Assembly (NCBI RefSeq): GCF_900243075.1
Contig: NZ_OEZH01000112.1
Coordinates: 30,002 to 94,001 of the forward strand
Reading direction: 5' to 3'
Origin: Clostridioides difficile
GTDB lineage: Bacteria > Bacillota > Clostridia > Peptostreptococcales > Peptostreptococcaceae
DNA: 64,000 nucleotides
Shown here: positions 1 through 8,511 of the stretch, piece after piece
Layout of the letters: the number at the start of each line of letters is the position of its first letter
Position numbering within the stretch: position 1 is the stretch's first letter
Translations under genes and position numbers: made by a program
Notes under the pieces: model-generated
Told to the model about the DNA's origin: nothing
Database searches by the model: none
What the model saw: the letters and a program-made list of their open reading frames with translations, nothing else

Positions 1-101
1 AGGGCTACTTTAAAAAAGTTATATTCCATCTATCATTAGAAATCCAACTACCAATATGATAATTTTCAAATTTTACAATTCTTTTGTTAATTTTAAAACA
101 A

Positions 102-139
102 AAAAAGACTATGCAATATAAAAATTATATTCATAGCCG
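102..139 (-). terminator. intrinsic terminator of the candidate small RNA
   Basis: On the minus strand GGCTATGAATATAA pairs with TATATTGCATAGTC and is followed by seven T residues. The stem has one mismatch. This is a typical Rho-independent terminator. Confidence 0.7.
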
Positions 140-245
140 GTTGCACCACTAACTCCATATACCTCTAGATGCCCAATAATAAGATATACTTCTCAGTTTC
201 TAAAATATTTTTATTAAAAATCTTTAATATGTTTTGGTAAATTTC
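102..245 (-). ncRNA. candidate small RNA or riboswitch-like leader
   Basis: This is a predicted transcript of about 145 nt, read leftward. A strong sigma-A type promoter lies just upstream (252-280) and a clear intrinsic terminator ends it (102-139). No reading frame of useful size lies inside. The middle part, about 140-180, is richer in G and C than the AT-rich surroundings and contains GGGCATCTAGAGG and GTGGTGCAACC on the minus strand. I could not match it to a known riboswitch; it is not a T-box, because the conserved T-box core is not matched. It may be a free-standing sRNA, or the attenuated leader of a gene beyond the left edge. The call rests on signals only. Confidence 0.5.
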
Positions 246-251
246 TTTTTT

Positions 252-280
252 ATTCTAACATTGTAATATTATTTTGTCAA
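252..280 (-). promoter_or_regulatory. sigma-A promoter of the candidate small RNA
   Basis: On the minus strand TTGACA (275-280) is followed after exactly 17 bases by TAGAAT (252-257). Transcription should begin near 245. There is no gene start nearby, which is why this promoter points to a non-coding transcript. Confidence 0.6.
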
Positions 281-366
281 TATTTCCATATTTTTTAGAT
301 ATAATGTACTAAAATATTTATTATCTCTAAAAATATTTATACTTATATCACCAATAATAGACAATA

Positions 367-412
367 CCCTGCAAGTTATAGCAACATCTTTATGAGCTTA
401 TCTTGCAGGGTA
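367..412 (-). terminator. hairpin downstream of pstS
   Basis: An 11-bp stem (ACCCTGCAAG and CTTGCAGGGT arms) sits about 30 bases after the pstS stop codon. The T-run after it is weak on the minus strand. It could therefore be a leaky terminator or an mRNA-stabilising hairpin that keeps the pstS level above that of downstream genes. Confidence 0.55.
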
Positions 413-443
413 CTATATATTTATCTTATATTAAATATTCATC

Positions 444-1277
444 TTACTTATTAACTTTAATAAATCCTTTTTCTGAAACAAGTGCTTGTCCTTCATCACT
501 CAATATATAATCTATTAAAGCTTTTCCTTTTTCTGATAAATTATCTTCCTTATTAACTAATATAAATGGTCTTGATATTGGATATTTATTATCTATTACA
601 TTTGCATCAGTTGGTTCAACATCATTCACTTTTAAACTATTCACTTTCTCATCAACATATCCAAATGATATATATCCTATAGCATTTTCATTTCCTTCAA
701 CTGTAGTTTTTATATTTCCTGAACCATCACTTATTTGTGCATCTTTACTTAATTCTTCTGATTCAAATCCTACAATTTCTTGGAATCCATCTCTAGTTCC
801 TGAACCTTCTTCTCTTGATACTATTACTATTGGTGCATCATTTCCTCCTACTTCTTTCCAGTTAGTTATCTTTCCTGTATATATACCTTTAACTTGGTCC
901 ATTGTTAGATTTTTTACTGGGTTAGCAGTATTAGTTATCAATGCTATACCATCTATTGCTATCTTAGTTTCCTTTAATCCAGCACTTTTTTCTTCATCTT
1001 TTAAATCTCTTGAACTCATTCCTATTTCAGATGTTCCTTCTATAGCATTTTTTATACCTCCAGAAGAACCAATTTGTTGTACTTCTACGCTAACACCTTC
1101 ATTTTTCTCCTGAAACTTTTCTCCAATAGTTTCCATAAGGGGACCTATTGAAGTCGAACCTGAAACAGAAACTTTACTTGAATCTCCTGAACCTCCTGAG
1201 TTAGAACCACATCCTACTGCTAAAGCTCCAACTAACATTGTACTAGCTAAAAGAACTCCTATTTTCTTTTTAAACAT
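444..1277 (-). CDS. pstS: phosphate ABC transporter substrate-binding lipoprotein PstS
   Basis: This is the extracellular phosphate-binding protein of the PstSCAB importer, 277 aa. A lipoprotein signal is visible: a positive start (MFKKK), a hydrophobic stretch and a lipobox ending in GCG with Cys at about residue 23, so it should be anchored to the outer face of the membrane. The phosphate-binding motifs GSTSIGPL and SREEGSGTRDGF, typical of PstS, are present. It is read leftward and its partners pstC, pstA and pstB are not in the window; they may lie to the left. Pho-box-like repeats stand upstream, which fits induction by phosphate starvation. A hairpin follows the stop codon. Confidence 0.93.
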   Translation of the reverse strand: MFKKKIGVLLASTMLVGALAVGCGSNSGGSGDSSKVSVSGSTSIGPLMETIGEKFQEKNEGVSVEVQQIGSSGGIKNAIEGTSEIGMSSRDLKDEEKSAGLKETKIAIDGIALITNTANPVKNLTMDQVKGIYTGKITNWKEVGGNDAPIVIVSREEGSGTRDGFQEIVGFESEELSKDAQISDGSGNIKTTVEGNENAIGYISFGYVDEKVNSLKVNDVEPTDANVIDNKYPISRPFILVNKEDNLSEKGKALIDYILSDEGQALVSEKGFIKVNK

Positions 1278-1348
1278 TTTACTTACCCCCGCTTATATTT
1301 TAATTTTTTTGTTGTCATATTCTCTATATTTTAATAATACATATTTTT

Positions 1349-1407
1349 TGTTAAGTGAATATTAGAGCGAGGTTAAGTAAGTGTAAATATTGTTAAATAC
1401 ATGTAAA
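1349..1407 (-). promoter_or_regulatory. pstS: PhoP box-like repeats upstream of pstS
   Basis: On the minus strand TTTACA, TTAACA, TTTACA, TTAACC and TTAACA occur with starts (plus coordinates) at 1402, 1391, 1382, 1371 and 1349. The spacings are 11, 9, 11 and 22 bases, close to one helical turn. This matches the TT(A/T)ACA repeats bound by PhoP in Firmicutes. A TATTAT -10-like box lies between the repeats and the gene. Confidence 0.6.
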
Positions 1408-1534
1408 AATTTAATTTTATATGGTATATTCTCAATTGAATTAATTTTTTAAAGCTATTTTAATATCATATGAATATAATACACTATCTAGTATTATTAT
1501 AAATTTTTAATGACACTATTAATTTATCGTATTT

Positions 1535-3319
1535 CTATAACTCTTTTTCTAGTCTATTAACTAAACTACCAAATACATTTAGAGCTTCCTCTATAGATTC
1601 TTTTTTCGCCATATCTACACCAGCAGATTTTAATTGTTCTAAAGGATATTCTGACCCTCCACTTTTTAAGAAGTTTATATATCTATCTACAGCAGTACTG
1701 CCTTCTGAAAGTATCTGTTGACTTAAAGCACTTGCAGCTGAAAATCCTGTAGCATATTTATACACATAGAAATTTGAATAAAAATGAGGAATTCTAGCCC
1801 ATTCTATTCCTATTTGTTTATCTACTATTGCAGATTTTCCATAATACTTTTCATTTAATTTATAGTATATGTCAGTAAATTCATCAGCAGTAAGTGGCTC
1901 TCCATTCTCTACCTTTGCATGTACAATTTTTTCAAACTCAGCAAACATAGTTTGTCTATGAACTGTAGTTCTAAATTGTTCTAAATAATAATTTAATAGG
2001 TATATAGTTTCATCTTTAGACTTAGAATTTTCTAATAAATAATTTATAAGAAGTAATTCATTCAATGTAGATGCAACTTCTGCAACGAATATCTTATAAT
2101 CTGAATATAAAAACGGTTGACTGGTTCTTGAATAATGACTATGGACAGAGTGACCTAATTCATGAATTAAAGTAAATAAAGAATTAAGGTCATTTTTATA
2201 ACTCATTAATATATAAGGATGCGAATCATAACTTCCCCAAGAATAAGCGCCTCCTTTTTTACCTTCATTATCATATACATCAATCCAACCTTCATCAAAA
2301 GCACTTTTTACAACTTTCAAATACTCTTCTCCTAAAGGCTTAAGTGCATCTAATATAATATTCTGCGCTTTATCATATGGTATATCCATGTCAAACTTAT
2401 CTGTTAAAGGAACATATAAATCATACATGTGTATTTCATTTAACCCTAAAAATTTCTTTTTAAGTTCAACATATTTATTTAAAATAGGAAGACTTTCATC
2501 TATAGCTGATATAAGATTATTGTAGACATCCAAACTTACATCATCTGAAAATAAAGATGCTTCTATTGCTGAATTATACTTTCTAGTTTTGGCGTAAAAT
2601 ATTTCTGACTTTATTCCACCATAAAGTGTTGATGCAAATGTATTTTTATATTTCTCATAAGTCGAAAATTCACCTTCAAAAGCGTCTTTTCTAACTCTAC
2701 TATTTTTACTTTTTATAAATAAAGAGTAATTTGAATGAGAAAGCTTAACCTTATTACCCTCTTCATCTTCTATTTCAGGAAATTCCATATCTGCATATGC
2801 TAACATATCGTATACATTTTCTGGAACTGTTGATAATTCTGATGTAGCTGCAAGTATTTCTTCTTCTCTCTCACTCAAAGTATGTGGTTTATCTCTTAAT
2901 ATATCCTTTATATATTTTGTATAAAAAGATAACTTCTCATCTTTTAAATATTCATTTAACTTATTTTCTTCTATAGCCAGTATTTCTGGGACTATATAAG
3001 AGGTAGCCACACCCAAATCAGTAGATAGCATTTCTGTCTTAGTAGCTCTTCCTTGATTATCATTGATTCTAGTATCTTCATGTTGTTTCATATGAGTATA
3101 TACATATAGATTTTGAACAATTCTAGATGCATTTTCAGAGATATTTAATACTTTATATAAATTCTCCTTACTCTCAGAAAGTTTCCCTTTATATTCTTTT
3201 ACTTCTTGGATAAGATTTTTTACTTTGCTTATGTCTTTTTCTATTTCATCTTTACTGGAATACATCTTATCTATCTTCCACTTATATTTTTCTTCTATTG
3301 TACTTCTATCAGTTCCCAT
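1535..3319 (-). CDS. pepF: oligoendopeptidase F (M3 family metallopeptidase)
   Basis: A cytosolic zinc peptidase that cuts short peptides. The protein is 594 aa, the usual size for PepF. The zinc-binding motif HELGHSVHSH (HExxH) is near residue 388 and the C-terminal M3B fold is complete. The start is set at MGTDRS because the ribosome binding site AGAGGTG is six bases before this ATG; the upstream ATG, three codons earlier, is almost on top of it. No signal peptide is present. It stands alone between pstS and the MgtC-family gene, each apparently its own unit. Confidence 0.92.
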   Translation of the reverse strand: MGTDRSTIEEKYKWKIDKMYSSKDEIEKDISKVKNLIQEVKEYKGKLSESKENLYKVLNISENASRIVQNLYVYTHMKQHEDTRINDNQGRATKTEMLSTDLGVATSYIVPEILAIEENKLNEYLKDEKLSFYTKYIKDILRDKPHTLSEREEEILAATSELSTVPENVYDMLAYADMEFPEIEDEEGNKVKLSHSNYSLFIKSKNSRVRKDAFEGEFSTYEKYKNTFASTLYGGIKSEIFYAKTRKYNSAIEASLFSDDVSLDVYNNLISAIDESLPILNKYVELKKKFLGLNEIHMYDLYVPLTDKFDMDIPYDKAQNIILDALKPLGEEYLKVVKSAFDEGWIDVYDNEGKKGGAYSWGSYDSHPYILMSYKNDLNSLFTLIHELGHSVHSHYSRTSQPFLYSDYKIFVAEVASTLNELLLINYLLENSKSKDETIYLLNYYLEQFRTTVHRQTMFAEFEKIVHAKVENGEPLTADEFTDIYYKLNEKYYGKSAIVDKQIGIEWARIPHFYSNFYVYKYATGFSAASALSQQILSEGSTAVDRYINFLKSGGSEYPLEQLKSAGVDMAKKESIEEALNVFGSLVNRLEKEL

Positions 3320-3384
3320 ATCATACACCTCTATTTTAATTTGTTTTATATTTTATTCACTTTACAAAATATATTGTATATATT

Positions 3385-4050
3385 TTAGTCCAAATAATCT
3401 ACATTTATTACTCCTTCTATCATATTTATTTCTTTCATAACATCATGTAAATGGATTCTCTTACCATAAGATACAAAAAAATTAACCTTCCAGTATTCCT
3501 CATTACGACATTCTATTTCCATGTTTCTTACAATAAGCTGATTTTTTTCAAATTTATCATATAAAAAAGGTATAGAATCTAAATTGCTTAATTTTAATAT
3601 CAACACATTTTTTTCTTGGCTAAATAAAAATGTATTGATTATTCTAAGCACAAACAATGCTATCATTACAAATAATCCACCTAAAATAGATAATTCATAA
3701 TAACCATAACCTACTGCTATACCAATACATGCAGTTGCCCACATTCCAGCAGCTGTAGTAAGCCCTTTTACTCCACCTTTATTTTTTAAGATTGCACCTG
3801 CACCTAAAAAACCAATTCCAGATAATACTTGAGCAGGCATTCTTGCTGGGTCAGCATTTGTATACAAATTATAATCAAAAAATAACTGAATCGACGTTAT
3901 TGAAACAATACAAGAACCTATTGCAATTAATATATGTGTCCTAAATCCTGCAAACTGTCTTATTTTTTCTCTCTCTATCCCTATTATTCCTCCTATTATT
4001 AAGGCTAATAGTAACCTTATTGCTATCTCCTTACTTCCTATATCAACCAT
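3385..4050 (-). CDS. MgtC/SapB family membrane protein
   Basis: A 221-aa protein with an N-terminal block of four to five membrane segments and a soluble C-terminal domain of about 80 residues, as in the MgtC/SapB family. The conserved GIEREK, FRTHILIAIGS and SGIGFLGAGAI motifs are present. In other bacteria MgtC inhibits the F-type ATPase or aids growth at low magnesium; the role here is not shown by the sequence. The start is placed at MVDIG because AGGAGG lies ten bases before it. The longer frame starting at 4077 would begin upstream of that site. Confidence 0.85.
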   Translation of the reverse strand: MVDIGSKEIAIRLLLALIIGGIIGIEREKIRQFAGFRTHILIAIGSCIVSITSIQLFFDYNLYTNADPARMPAQVLSGIGFLGAGAILKNKGGVKGLTTAAGMWATACIGIAVGYGYYELSILGGLFVMIALFVLRIINTFLFSQEKNVLILKLSNLDSIPFLYDKFEKNQLIVRNMEIECRNEEYWKVNFFVSYGKRIHLHDVMKEINMIEGVINVDYLD

Positions 4051-4179
4051 AATATAAAACCCTCCTGACTTAATCACAACTTATGTCCTACAGATAATTT
4101 ACACATCAGAAATATTATTTTATATCTTAATATTATTATTAATATATGCAAAATATAGCTATCTGTTAATTTTTGATAC

Positions 4180-4200
4180 AAAAAAACCCACAACTGTGGG
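4180..4200 (-). terminator. terminator of the Spo0E-like gene
   Basis: The stem CCCACA/TGTGGG directly follows the stop codon and is followed on the minus strand by seven T residues. It is a textbook intrinsic terminator. Confidence 0.8.
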
Positions 4201-4362
4201 CTATTTGCTTAGGTACATGTATTTATTTATTAATATATCTATTTTCTTACTCGATTCTACTAACTCTTCTTGAAATATTTCTGGATATTCTATGTATGTA
4301 TTTATCTCTTCTCTAACTGCTTCAATCTCATTTTTTAACGCTTCTAATTCATTGTTCGCCAT
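4201..4362 (-). CDS. Spo0E-like aspartyl-phosphate phosphatase peptide
   Basis: A 53-aa helical protein of the Spo0E family. Spo0E proteins dephosphorylate the sporulation regulator Spo0A. The signature is visible as SSKKIDILI, matching the SxxxD core of the family, following a helix rich in Glu and Lys. The start is set at MANNELEAL, which has GGTGAT upstream; the longer frame from 4416 adds a doubtful hydrophobic leader. It has its own terminator. In C. difficile several Spo0E-like peptides exist and their targets differ, so the exact partner is not known. Confidence 0.75.
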   Translation of the reverse strand: MANNELEALKNEIEAVREEINTYIEYPEIFQEELVESSKKIDILINKYMYLSK

Positions 4363-4439
4363 AATAATCACCACTATTACAAATTTGTATATTTTTATAT
4401 ACATTTTATCAAACAATATTATATTTTGTCAATATTATG

Positions 4440-4949
4440 TCAATAAAACTTACTATAAAAGTGCTTTAATTTAGGTATTGTATACCTAGACACTAAGCCT
4501 ACAAACATACCAGTTACTAATGATGCCATTAACATAAATGGTAAGTATCCTATAGCAAGTATATTTTCTATAATTAAACTTGCAACTATTAATTGACCTA
4601 TATTATGCCCTATTGCACCTATAATGCTTATCCCTATCATTGATAAACCTTTTATTTTACTTGCTAAATACATAAACAAAAGACTTAGATAAGCTCCTCC
4701 TATACTAAATAATAGATATGATAAAGGGCCTGCGAATATTGATGACAAAATTACCCTGATAGTAACAATTATAACAGTATCTTTGACACCTAACAACATC
4801 AATGAAATTAAAGTTATAATATTACTCAAACCCAATTTCGCCCCTGGAAATATAACTATAAGAGGATTTGGTATATATGTCTCTAATACATATAAAGCTA
4901 AACTATACCCTATCATAAGACCTAAAAATGTCATTTTTCTAGTTTTCAT
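4440..4949 (-). CDS. Gx transporter family protein (heptaprenyl diphosphate synthase component I-like)
   Basis: A 169-aa integral membrane protein with about five hydrophobic segments and the motif PGAKLGLSNIITL, typical of the family annotated as heptaprenyl diphosphate synthase component I or Gx transporter. The family resembles the S components of ECF vitamin transporters, and a direct enzyme role is doubtful. Family members often stand next to an FMN-binding RnfG-like gene; none is found here. The ribosome binding site GGAGGAG precedes the ATG. Confidence 0.7.
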   Translation of the reverse strand: MKTRKMTFLGLMIGYSLALYVLETYIPNPLIVIFPGAKLGLSNIITLISLMLLGVKDTVIIVTIRVILSSIFAGPLSYLLFSIGGAYLSLLFMYLASKIKGLSMIGISIIGAIGHNIGQLIVASLIIENILAIGYLPFMLMASLVTGMFVGLVSRYTIPKLKHFYSKFY

Positions 4950-5090
4950 TAAGTTAACTCCTCCAAATTTTATCTATCATATTACATTATAATACAAAAT
5001 ATATAAAAACACCTAATTTAGACTAAAATATTTTTTAATCTGTTTAGAATAAATATTAGTTATTTCAACGCACAATTGCCTCTATAATTC

Positions 5091-5119
5091 TTGACTTTTT
5101 GCATCATACTTGTTACAAT
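5091..5119 (+). promoter_or_regulatory. feoA: sigma-A promoter of feoAB
   Basis: TTGACT (5091-5096) is followed after 17 bases by TACAAT (5114-5119). The Fur box lies directly downstream, over the expected start of transcription. Confidence 0.75.
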
Positions 5120-5122
5120 TTT

Positions 5123-5142
5123 AATGATAATGAATTTCATTA
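5123..5142 (+). promoter_or_regulatory. feoA: Fur box of feoAB
   Basis: The perfect inverted repeat AATGAA-T-TTCATT (5129-5141) with TGATAATGA on its left side matches the classic Fur operator. It sits between the -10 box and the ribosome binding site, so iron-bound Fur would block transcription start. Confidence 0.8.
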
Positions 5143-5155
5143 GGAGGTGTTAATA

Positions 5156-5374
5156 ATGACTGTTTACGATTTAAAAATAGGAGAAAAAGGACTTATTAAT
5201 AGTATAGATGGAAACATTAAATTATCTAAAAGATTACTTGCACTTGGATGTATAAATAGTACTGAAATAGAAGTTAAAAAGGTTGCTCCATTTGGAGACC
5301 CAATTATAATTAGATTTAGAGGTTTTGACCTTGCCATTAGAAAATCTGATGCTAAAAATATTTCTTTACAATAA
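5156..5374 (+). CDS. feoA: ferrous iron transport protein FeoA
   Basis: A 72-aa cytosolic SH3-like protein that supports the ferrous iron channel FeoB. The family shape is clear: KIGEKGLI at the start, LLALGCIN in the middle and FRGFDLAIRKSDA at the end. The ATG at 5156 is eight bases after AGGAGG; the GTG at 5147 overlaps that site and is rejected. feoB follows after 17 bases. Control by Fur is expected from the operator upstream. Confidence 0.93.
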   Translation: MTVYDLKIGEKGLINSIDGNIKLSKRLLALGCINSTEIEVKKVAPFGDPIIIRFRGFDLAIRKSDAKNISLQ

Positions 5375-5391
5375 TAGAGGAGGAGCTACCT

Positions 5392-7332
5392 GTGATTAAT
5401 GTAGCATTATTAGGAAACCCAAATGTCGGTAAAACTACTGTTTTCAACCTACTTACAGGTTCAAATCAATATGTAGGTAACTGGCCTGGTGTTACTATAG
5501 AAAAAAAAGAAGGATTTCTTGGGAAAGAAATAAAAGTTGTAGATTTACCTGGTATATATGCAATGGATACTTTCTCAAACGAAGAAAAGGTTTCTAAATC
5601 ATATTTAGAAAATGAAGATGTTGATGTAATAGTAAATGTAGTTGATGCCTCTAATTTATCAAGAAACCTTTACCTAACAACTCAACTTATGCAATTTAAC
5701 AAACCTATAGTTATACTGCTTAATATGTTAGACATTGCAGAATCTAAGGGAGTTAATATAGATGCTAAAAAACTAGGTGAAGAACTTGGAGTAATTGTTG
5801 TTCCAATTATAGCAAAAAAGAAAAATGGCGTTGAGAGAATAGAAGAAGAAATTAAAGGAGCTACACAAAAAGCTTTTATATATCAGAAAAACTTTGGAAG
5901 TGAAACAGAAACATATAAAAAATTAGAATCCATTTTATCAAGATGTACAAAAACTACATACATACAGAAAAAATCTATCAGTGATAAAATAGACAATATA
6001 GTTTTAAATCCTATATTAGCCTATCCGATATTTATTGGTGTATTGTTCCTCTTATTTAAATTTACCTTTGATTGGGTTGGAGGACCACTACAAGAGGGCT
6101 TTGCTGGTCTTATAGAAGCTTATATTTCTGCACCTGTTAGTGGTATATTATCCAACTCTAGCCCATGGTTTAAGTCACTTATAGTTGATGGAATAATTGG
6201 AGGTGTTGGTGGTACTTTACCATTCTTCCCTTTAATATTTACATTATTCTTTGGTATATCGTTGTTTGAAGATAGTGGATATATGTCAAGAACAGCATTT
6301 TTAATGGATAAGATTATGAGAAAGGTTGGTCTATCTGGTAAAGCTTTTATACCTATAGTTATGGGTATGGGATGTTCTTCTCCAGCTATAATGGCAACTA
6401 GAACATTAGAAAGTGAAAAAGATAGAAGAGTTACAGCTCTTATTGCACCACTTATGACTTGTGGAGCAAAGCTACCTATATATGCACTATTTGTAGCTAT
6501 ATTCTTTCCACATAATGCTGCCTTAGTAACTACATCACTATACTTAGTTGGTATAGTTATGGCAATTGTAATTGCATTATTCTTAAATAAGACAGCATTT
6601 AAAACAGAGGCTGAACCATTTATACTAGAATTGCCAGAATATAGAATACCTACTATAAGTGCACTTATTAAAAATACATGGAATAAATCAAAAGGTTTCT
6701 TGATAAGAGTTGTTACTGTCATGTTTGCAATGTCAGTCGTAATTTGGGGACTTTCTTCATTCAATGTTTTTGGATATACAGAAGATATAAATGTAAGCTT
6801 CTTGGCTACTCTAGGGCACATTATATCTCCTATATTCAAACCTCTTGGTTTTGATGATTGGAGAACTTCAGTTGCCATTTTAAGTGGTCTTGGAGCAAAA
6901 GAAATCGTAGTGAACTCTTTAAATATACTATATGGTAATCTGACTGTTGTATTGCCAACAATATTTAATGGAGTTACTGCATATACTTTCTTGATATTTA
7001 CTGCTTTATATACTCCATGTATAGCTGCACTTGCAACTATGAAAAAAGAATATGGCAATAAGATGATGTTTGCATCATTTGCATATCAGTTTATACTAGC
7101 ATGGATAATGGCTTTTATAGTCAAAGGTATAGGTGGAGTATTATTTATGGGTAATTCAATAATGGAGGCTTTGATAGGTGGAATAATTATAGTCCTTGCA
7201 CTTTTTATTTTATTTAATAAATTCAAGTCTACAAATAACAAAAGTGGCTGTAGTGGATGTTCTGGTTGCTCTGGATGTCCAGGTTCTTGCTCAAGTGAGG
7301 AAGATAGTAATAAAAAAAGTAGTACACATTAA
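5392..7332 (+). CDS. feoB: ferrous iron transporter FeoB
   Basis: The Fe(II) permease of the inner membrane, 646 aa with a GTG start after GAGGAGGAG. The N-terminal G domain shows G1 GNPNVGKTT (residues 8-16), G3 DLPG and NMLD as G4. Next come the two Gate domains and core membrane segments, with GMGCSSPAIMATRT and the second-half motif GLGAKEIVVNSL. The C-terminus is an unusual short tail with four GC(S/P)G units and a further Cys, then a polar end; this Cys-rich tail may bind iron or stand in for the separate FeoC protein. It forms an operon with feoA. Confidence 0.95.
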   Translation: MINVALLGNPNVGKTTVFNLLTGSNQYVGNWPGVTIEKKEGFLGKEIKVVDLPGIYAMDTFSNEEKVSKSYLENEDVDVIVNVVDASNLSRNLYLTTQLMQFNKPIVILLNMLDIAESKGVNIDAKKLGEELGVIVVPIIAKKKNGVERIEEEIKGATQKAFIYQKNFGSETETYKKLESILSRCTKTTYIQKKSISDKIDNIVLNPILAYPIFIGVLFLLFKFTFDWVGGPLQEGFAGLIEAYISAPVSGILSNSSPWFKSLIVDGIIGGVGGTLPFFPLIFTLFFGISLFEDSGYMSRTAFLMDKIMRKVGLSGKAFIPIVMGMGCSSPAIMATRTLESEKDRRVTALIAPLMTCGAKLPIYALFVAIFFPHNAALVTTSLYLVGIVMAIVIALFLNKTAFKTEAEPFILELPEYRIPTISALIKNTWNKSKGFLIRVVTVMFAMSVVIWGLSSFNVFGYTEDINVSFLATLGHIISPIFKPLGFDDWRTSVAILSGLGAKEIVVNSLNILYGNLTVVLPTIFNGVTAYTFLIFTALYTPCIAALATMKKEYGNKMMFASFAYQFILAWIMAFIVKGIGGVLFMGNSIMEALIGGIIIVLALFILFNKFKSTNNKSGCSGCSGCSGCPGSCSSEEDSNKKSSTH

Positions 7333-7358
7333 CATGTAAATGTTTTAATTTTAAAATA

Positions 7359-7407
7359 AGAAGCTATCACACAAGCAATTTTAAATTGCAGTGTGACAGC
7401 TTCTTTT
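7359..7407. terminator. bidirectional terminator between feoB and the deglycase gene
   Basis: A long stem with arms GAAGCTATCACAC and GTGTGACAGCTTC ends in T-runs on both strands. It serves the converging feoB and PTS operons. Confidence 0.85.
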
Positions 7408-8463
7408 TTACTTATTCAGCTTCTTGCTACCTAACTTCATGTGGAACTTAGTATCTTTTGGAATACTTGGGTCTATTCCTCTTAATATAGGTATTTCTCC
7501 ACATATCAATTGTATAGGTACTATGAAGTTAAATGTTTGATAGTAAGGATTATCTGTAACATCTATTTTTAAGTTTTTATCATCTTCCATGACATCTCTA
7601 CCTATAGCAAATACATTTTCTGTCCAACCAGAAAGTACTTCAACCATCTTAGTTACTCTAGGCTCTTTTCCTGTATCTAGTATAAATATAGTAGAATCAC
7701 TATTTATAGCATTATATATACCATGTATAAACTCTTCAAATTCATACCCAGTTACAGGTATTCTCATTGTTTCTAATAACTTTAATGCTGCTTCTAATGT
7801 ATCCCCATATATTTCAGAATGACCTATTATTCTTATTTCTTTAGAATTAACTAACTTTTCTTTGTTTCTTTGAATCCATTGTTTAGATAACTTATACACT
7901 GCTTCAAATCTATCAATTGCATCTAATATCTTATTTATTTCCTCATTATACTTTTCACTAGATATTGAACCTTTTTCTCTCGCTATTTGAAGACCTAATA
8001 ACATTAAGTTTAACTTTGTACAATAATATCCTTTTGTTTTAGCTCCAGATTTTTCTTCTCCACAATTTACTGTTAATATATAGTCAGAAATCTCATCTAT
8101 TAGAGCATTTTTGCATCCTGCCATAGATGCTATTTTACAACCTTTGTCTTCAGCTAATTTCATAGCATTGTATGTAGAATAACTACTTCCACCTTGAGAT
8201 ATTCCTACTACTAAAGTATTTTCATTATCAAACTTAAATGTATCTTCAGTTATCATAAATGGATACATTTCTACAACATCTACATCTAATAAATTCTGTA
8301 AATAAGGTTGCACTTGTACTCCTGAGTGATAACTAGTACCTGAGCCTGTTATTATAATCTTCTTTATATCTTCTTTCTTAACCTCATTAAATAAGTTATC
8401 TGCATTAAATATCATTTCTTTCATTCTAACTGGTGTTTCTAAAATATAATCTTGTATTCTCAT
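7408..8463 (-). CDS. SIS-domain sugar-phosphate deglycase of a PTS operon
   Basis: A 351-aa protein with two SIS (sugar isomerase) domains; the first shows ITGSGTSYHSG and GISQGGSSYST. The closest families I recognise are fructosamine (fructoselysine or glucoselysine) 6-phosphate deglycases such as FrlB and GfrE/GfrF, which split Amadori compounds after PTS uptake. It is the last gene of a mannose-family PTS operon, the same arrangement as the Salmonella gfr operon. The substrate is therefore inferred to be an Amadori compound or a related aminated sugar; an AgaS-like amino sugar isomerase is the alternative. Confidence 0.75.
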   Translation of the reverse strand: MRIQDYILETPVRMKEMIFNADNLFNEVKKEDIKKIIITGSGTSYHSGVQVQPYLQNLLDVDVVEMYPFMITEDTFKFDNENTLVVGISQGGSSYSTYNAMKLAEDKGCKIASMAGCKNALIDEISDYILTVNCGEEKSGAKTKGYYCTKLNLMLLGLQIAREKGSISSEKYNEEINKILDAIDRFEAVYKLSKQWIQRNKEKLVNSKEIRIIGHSEIYGDTLEAALKLLETMRIPVTGYEFEEFIHGIYNAINSDSTIFILDTGKEPRVTKMVEVLSGWTENVFAIGRDVMEDDKNLKIDVTDNPYYQTFNFIVPIQLICGEIPILRGIDPSIPKDTKFHMKLGSKKLNK

Positions 8464-8511
8464 TTTGTATGCCTTCCTTATCTATATATTCAATAAATTA
8501 TAATTTAGTTT

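Noticed and set aside
1-39. Coding end of a gene at the left edge
   Set aside because: Short open frames exist on both strands (one ends at TAG 37-39, one starts at ATG 27-29 on the minus strand), but neither has enough length or a ribosome binding site to support.
140-180. T-box core before the terminator at 102-139
   Set aside because: GTGGTGCAACCGG resembles the T-box core GGGTGGNACCGCG only with a three-base insertion, and no specifier stem is seen.
6120-7058. Long open frame of 312 codons on the minus strand inside feoB
   Set aside because: It is antisense to a well-supported gene with clear family motifs; it has no known domain, and such frames are common opposite AT-rich membrane-protein genes.
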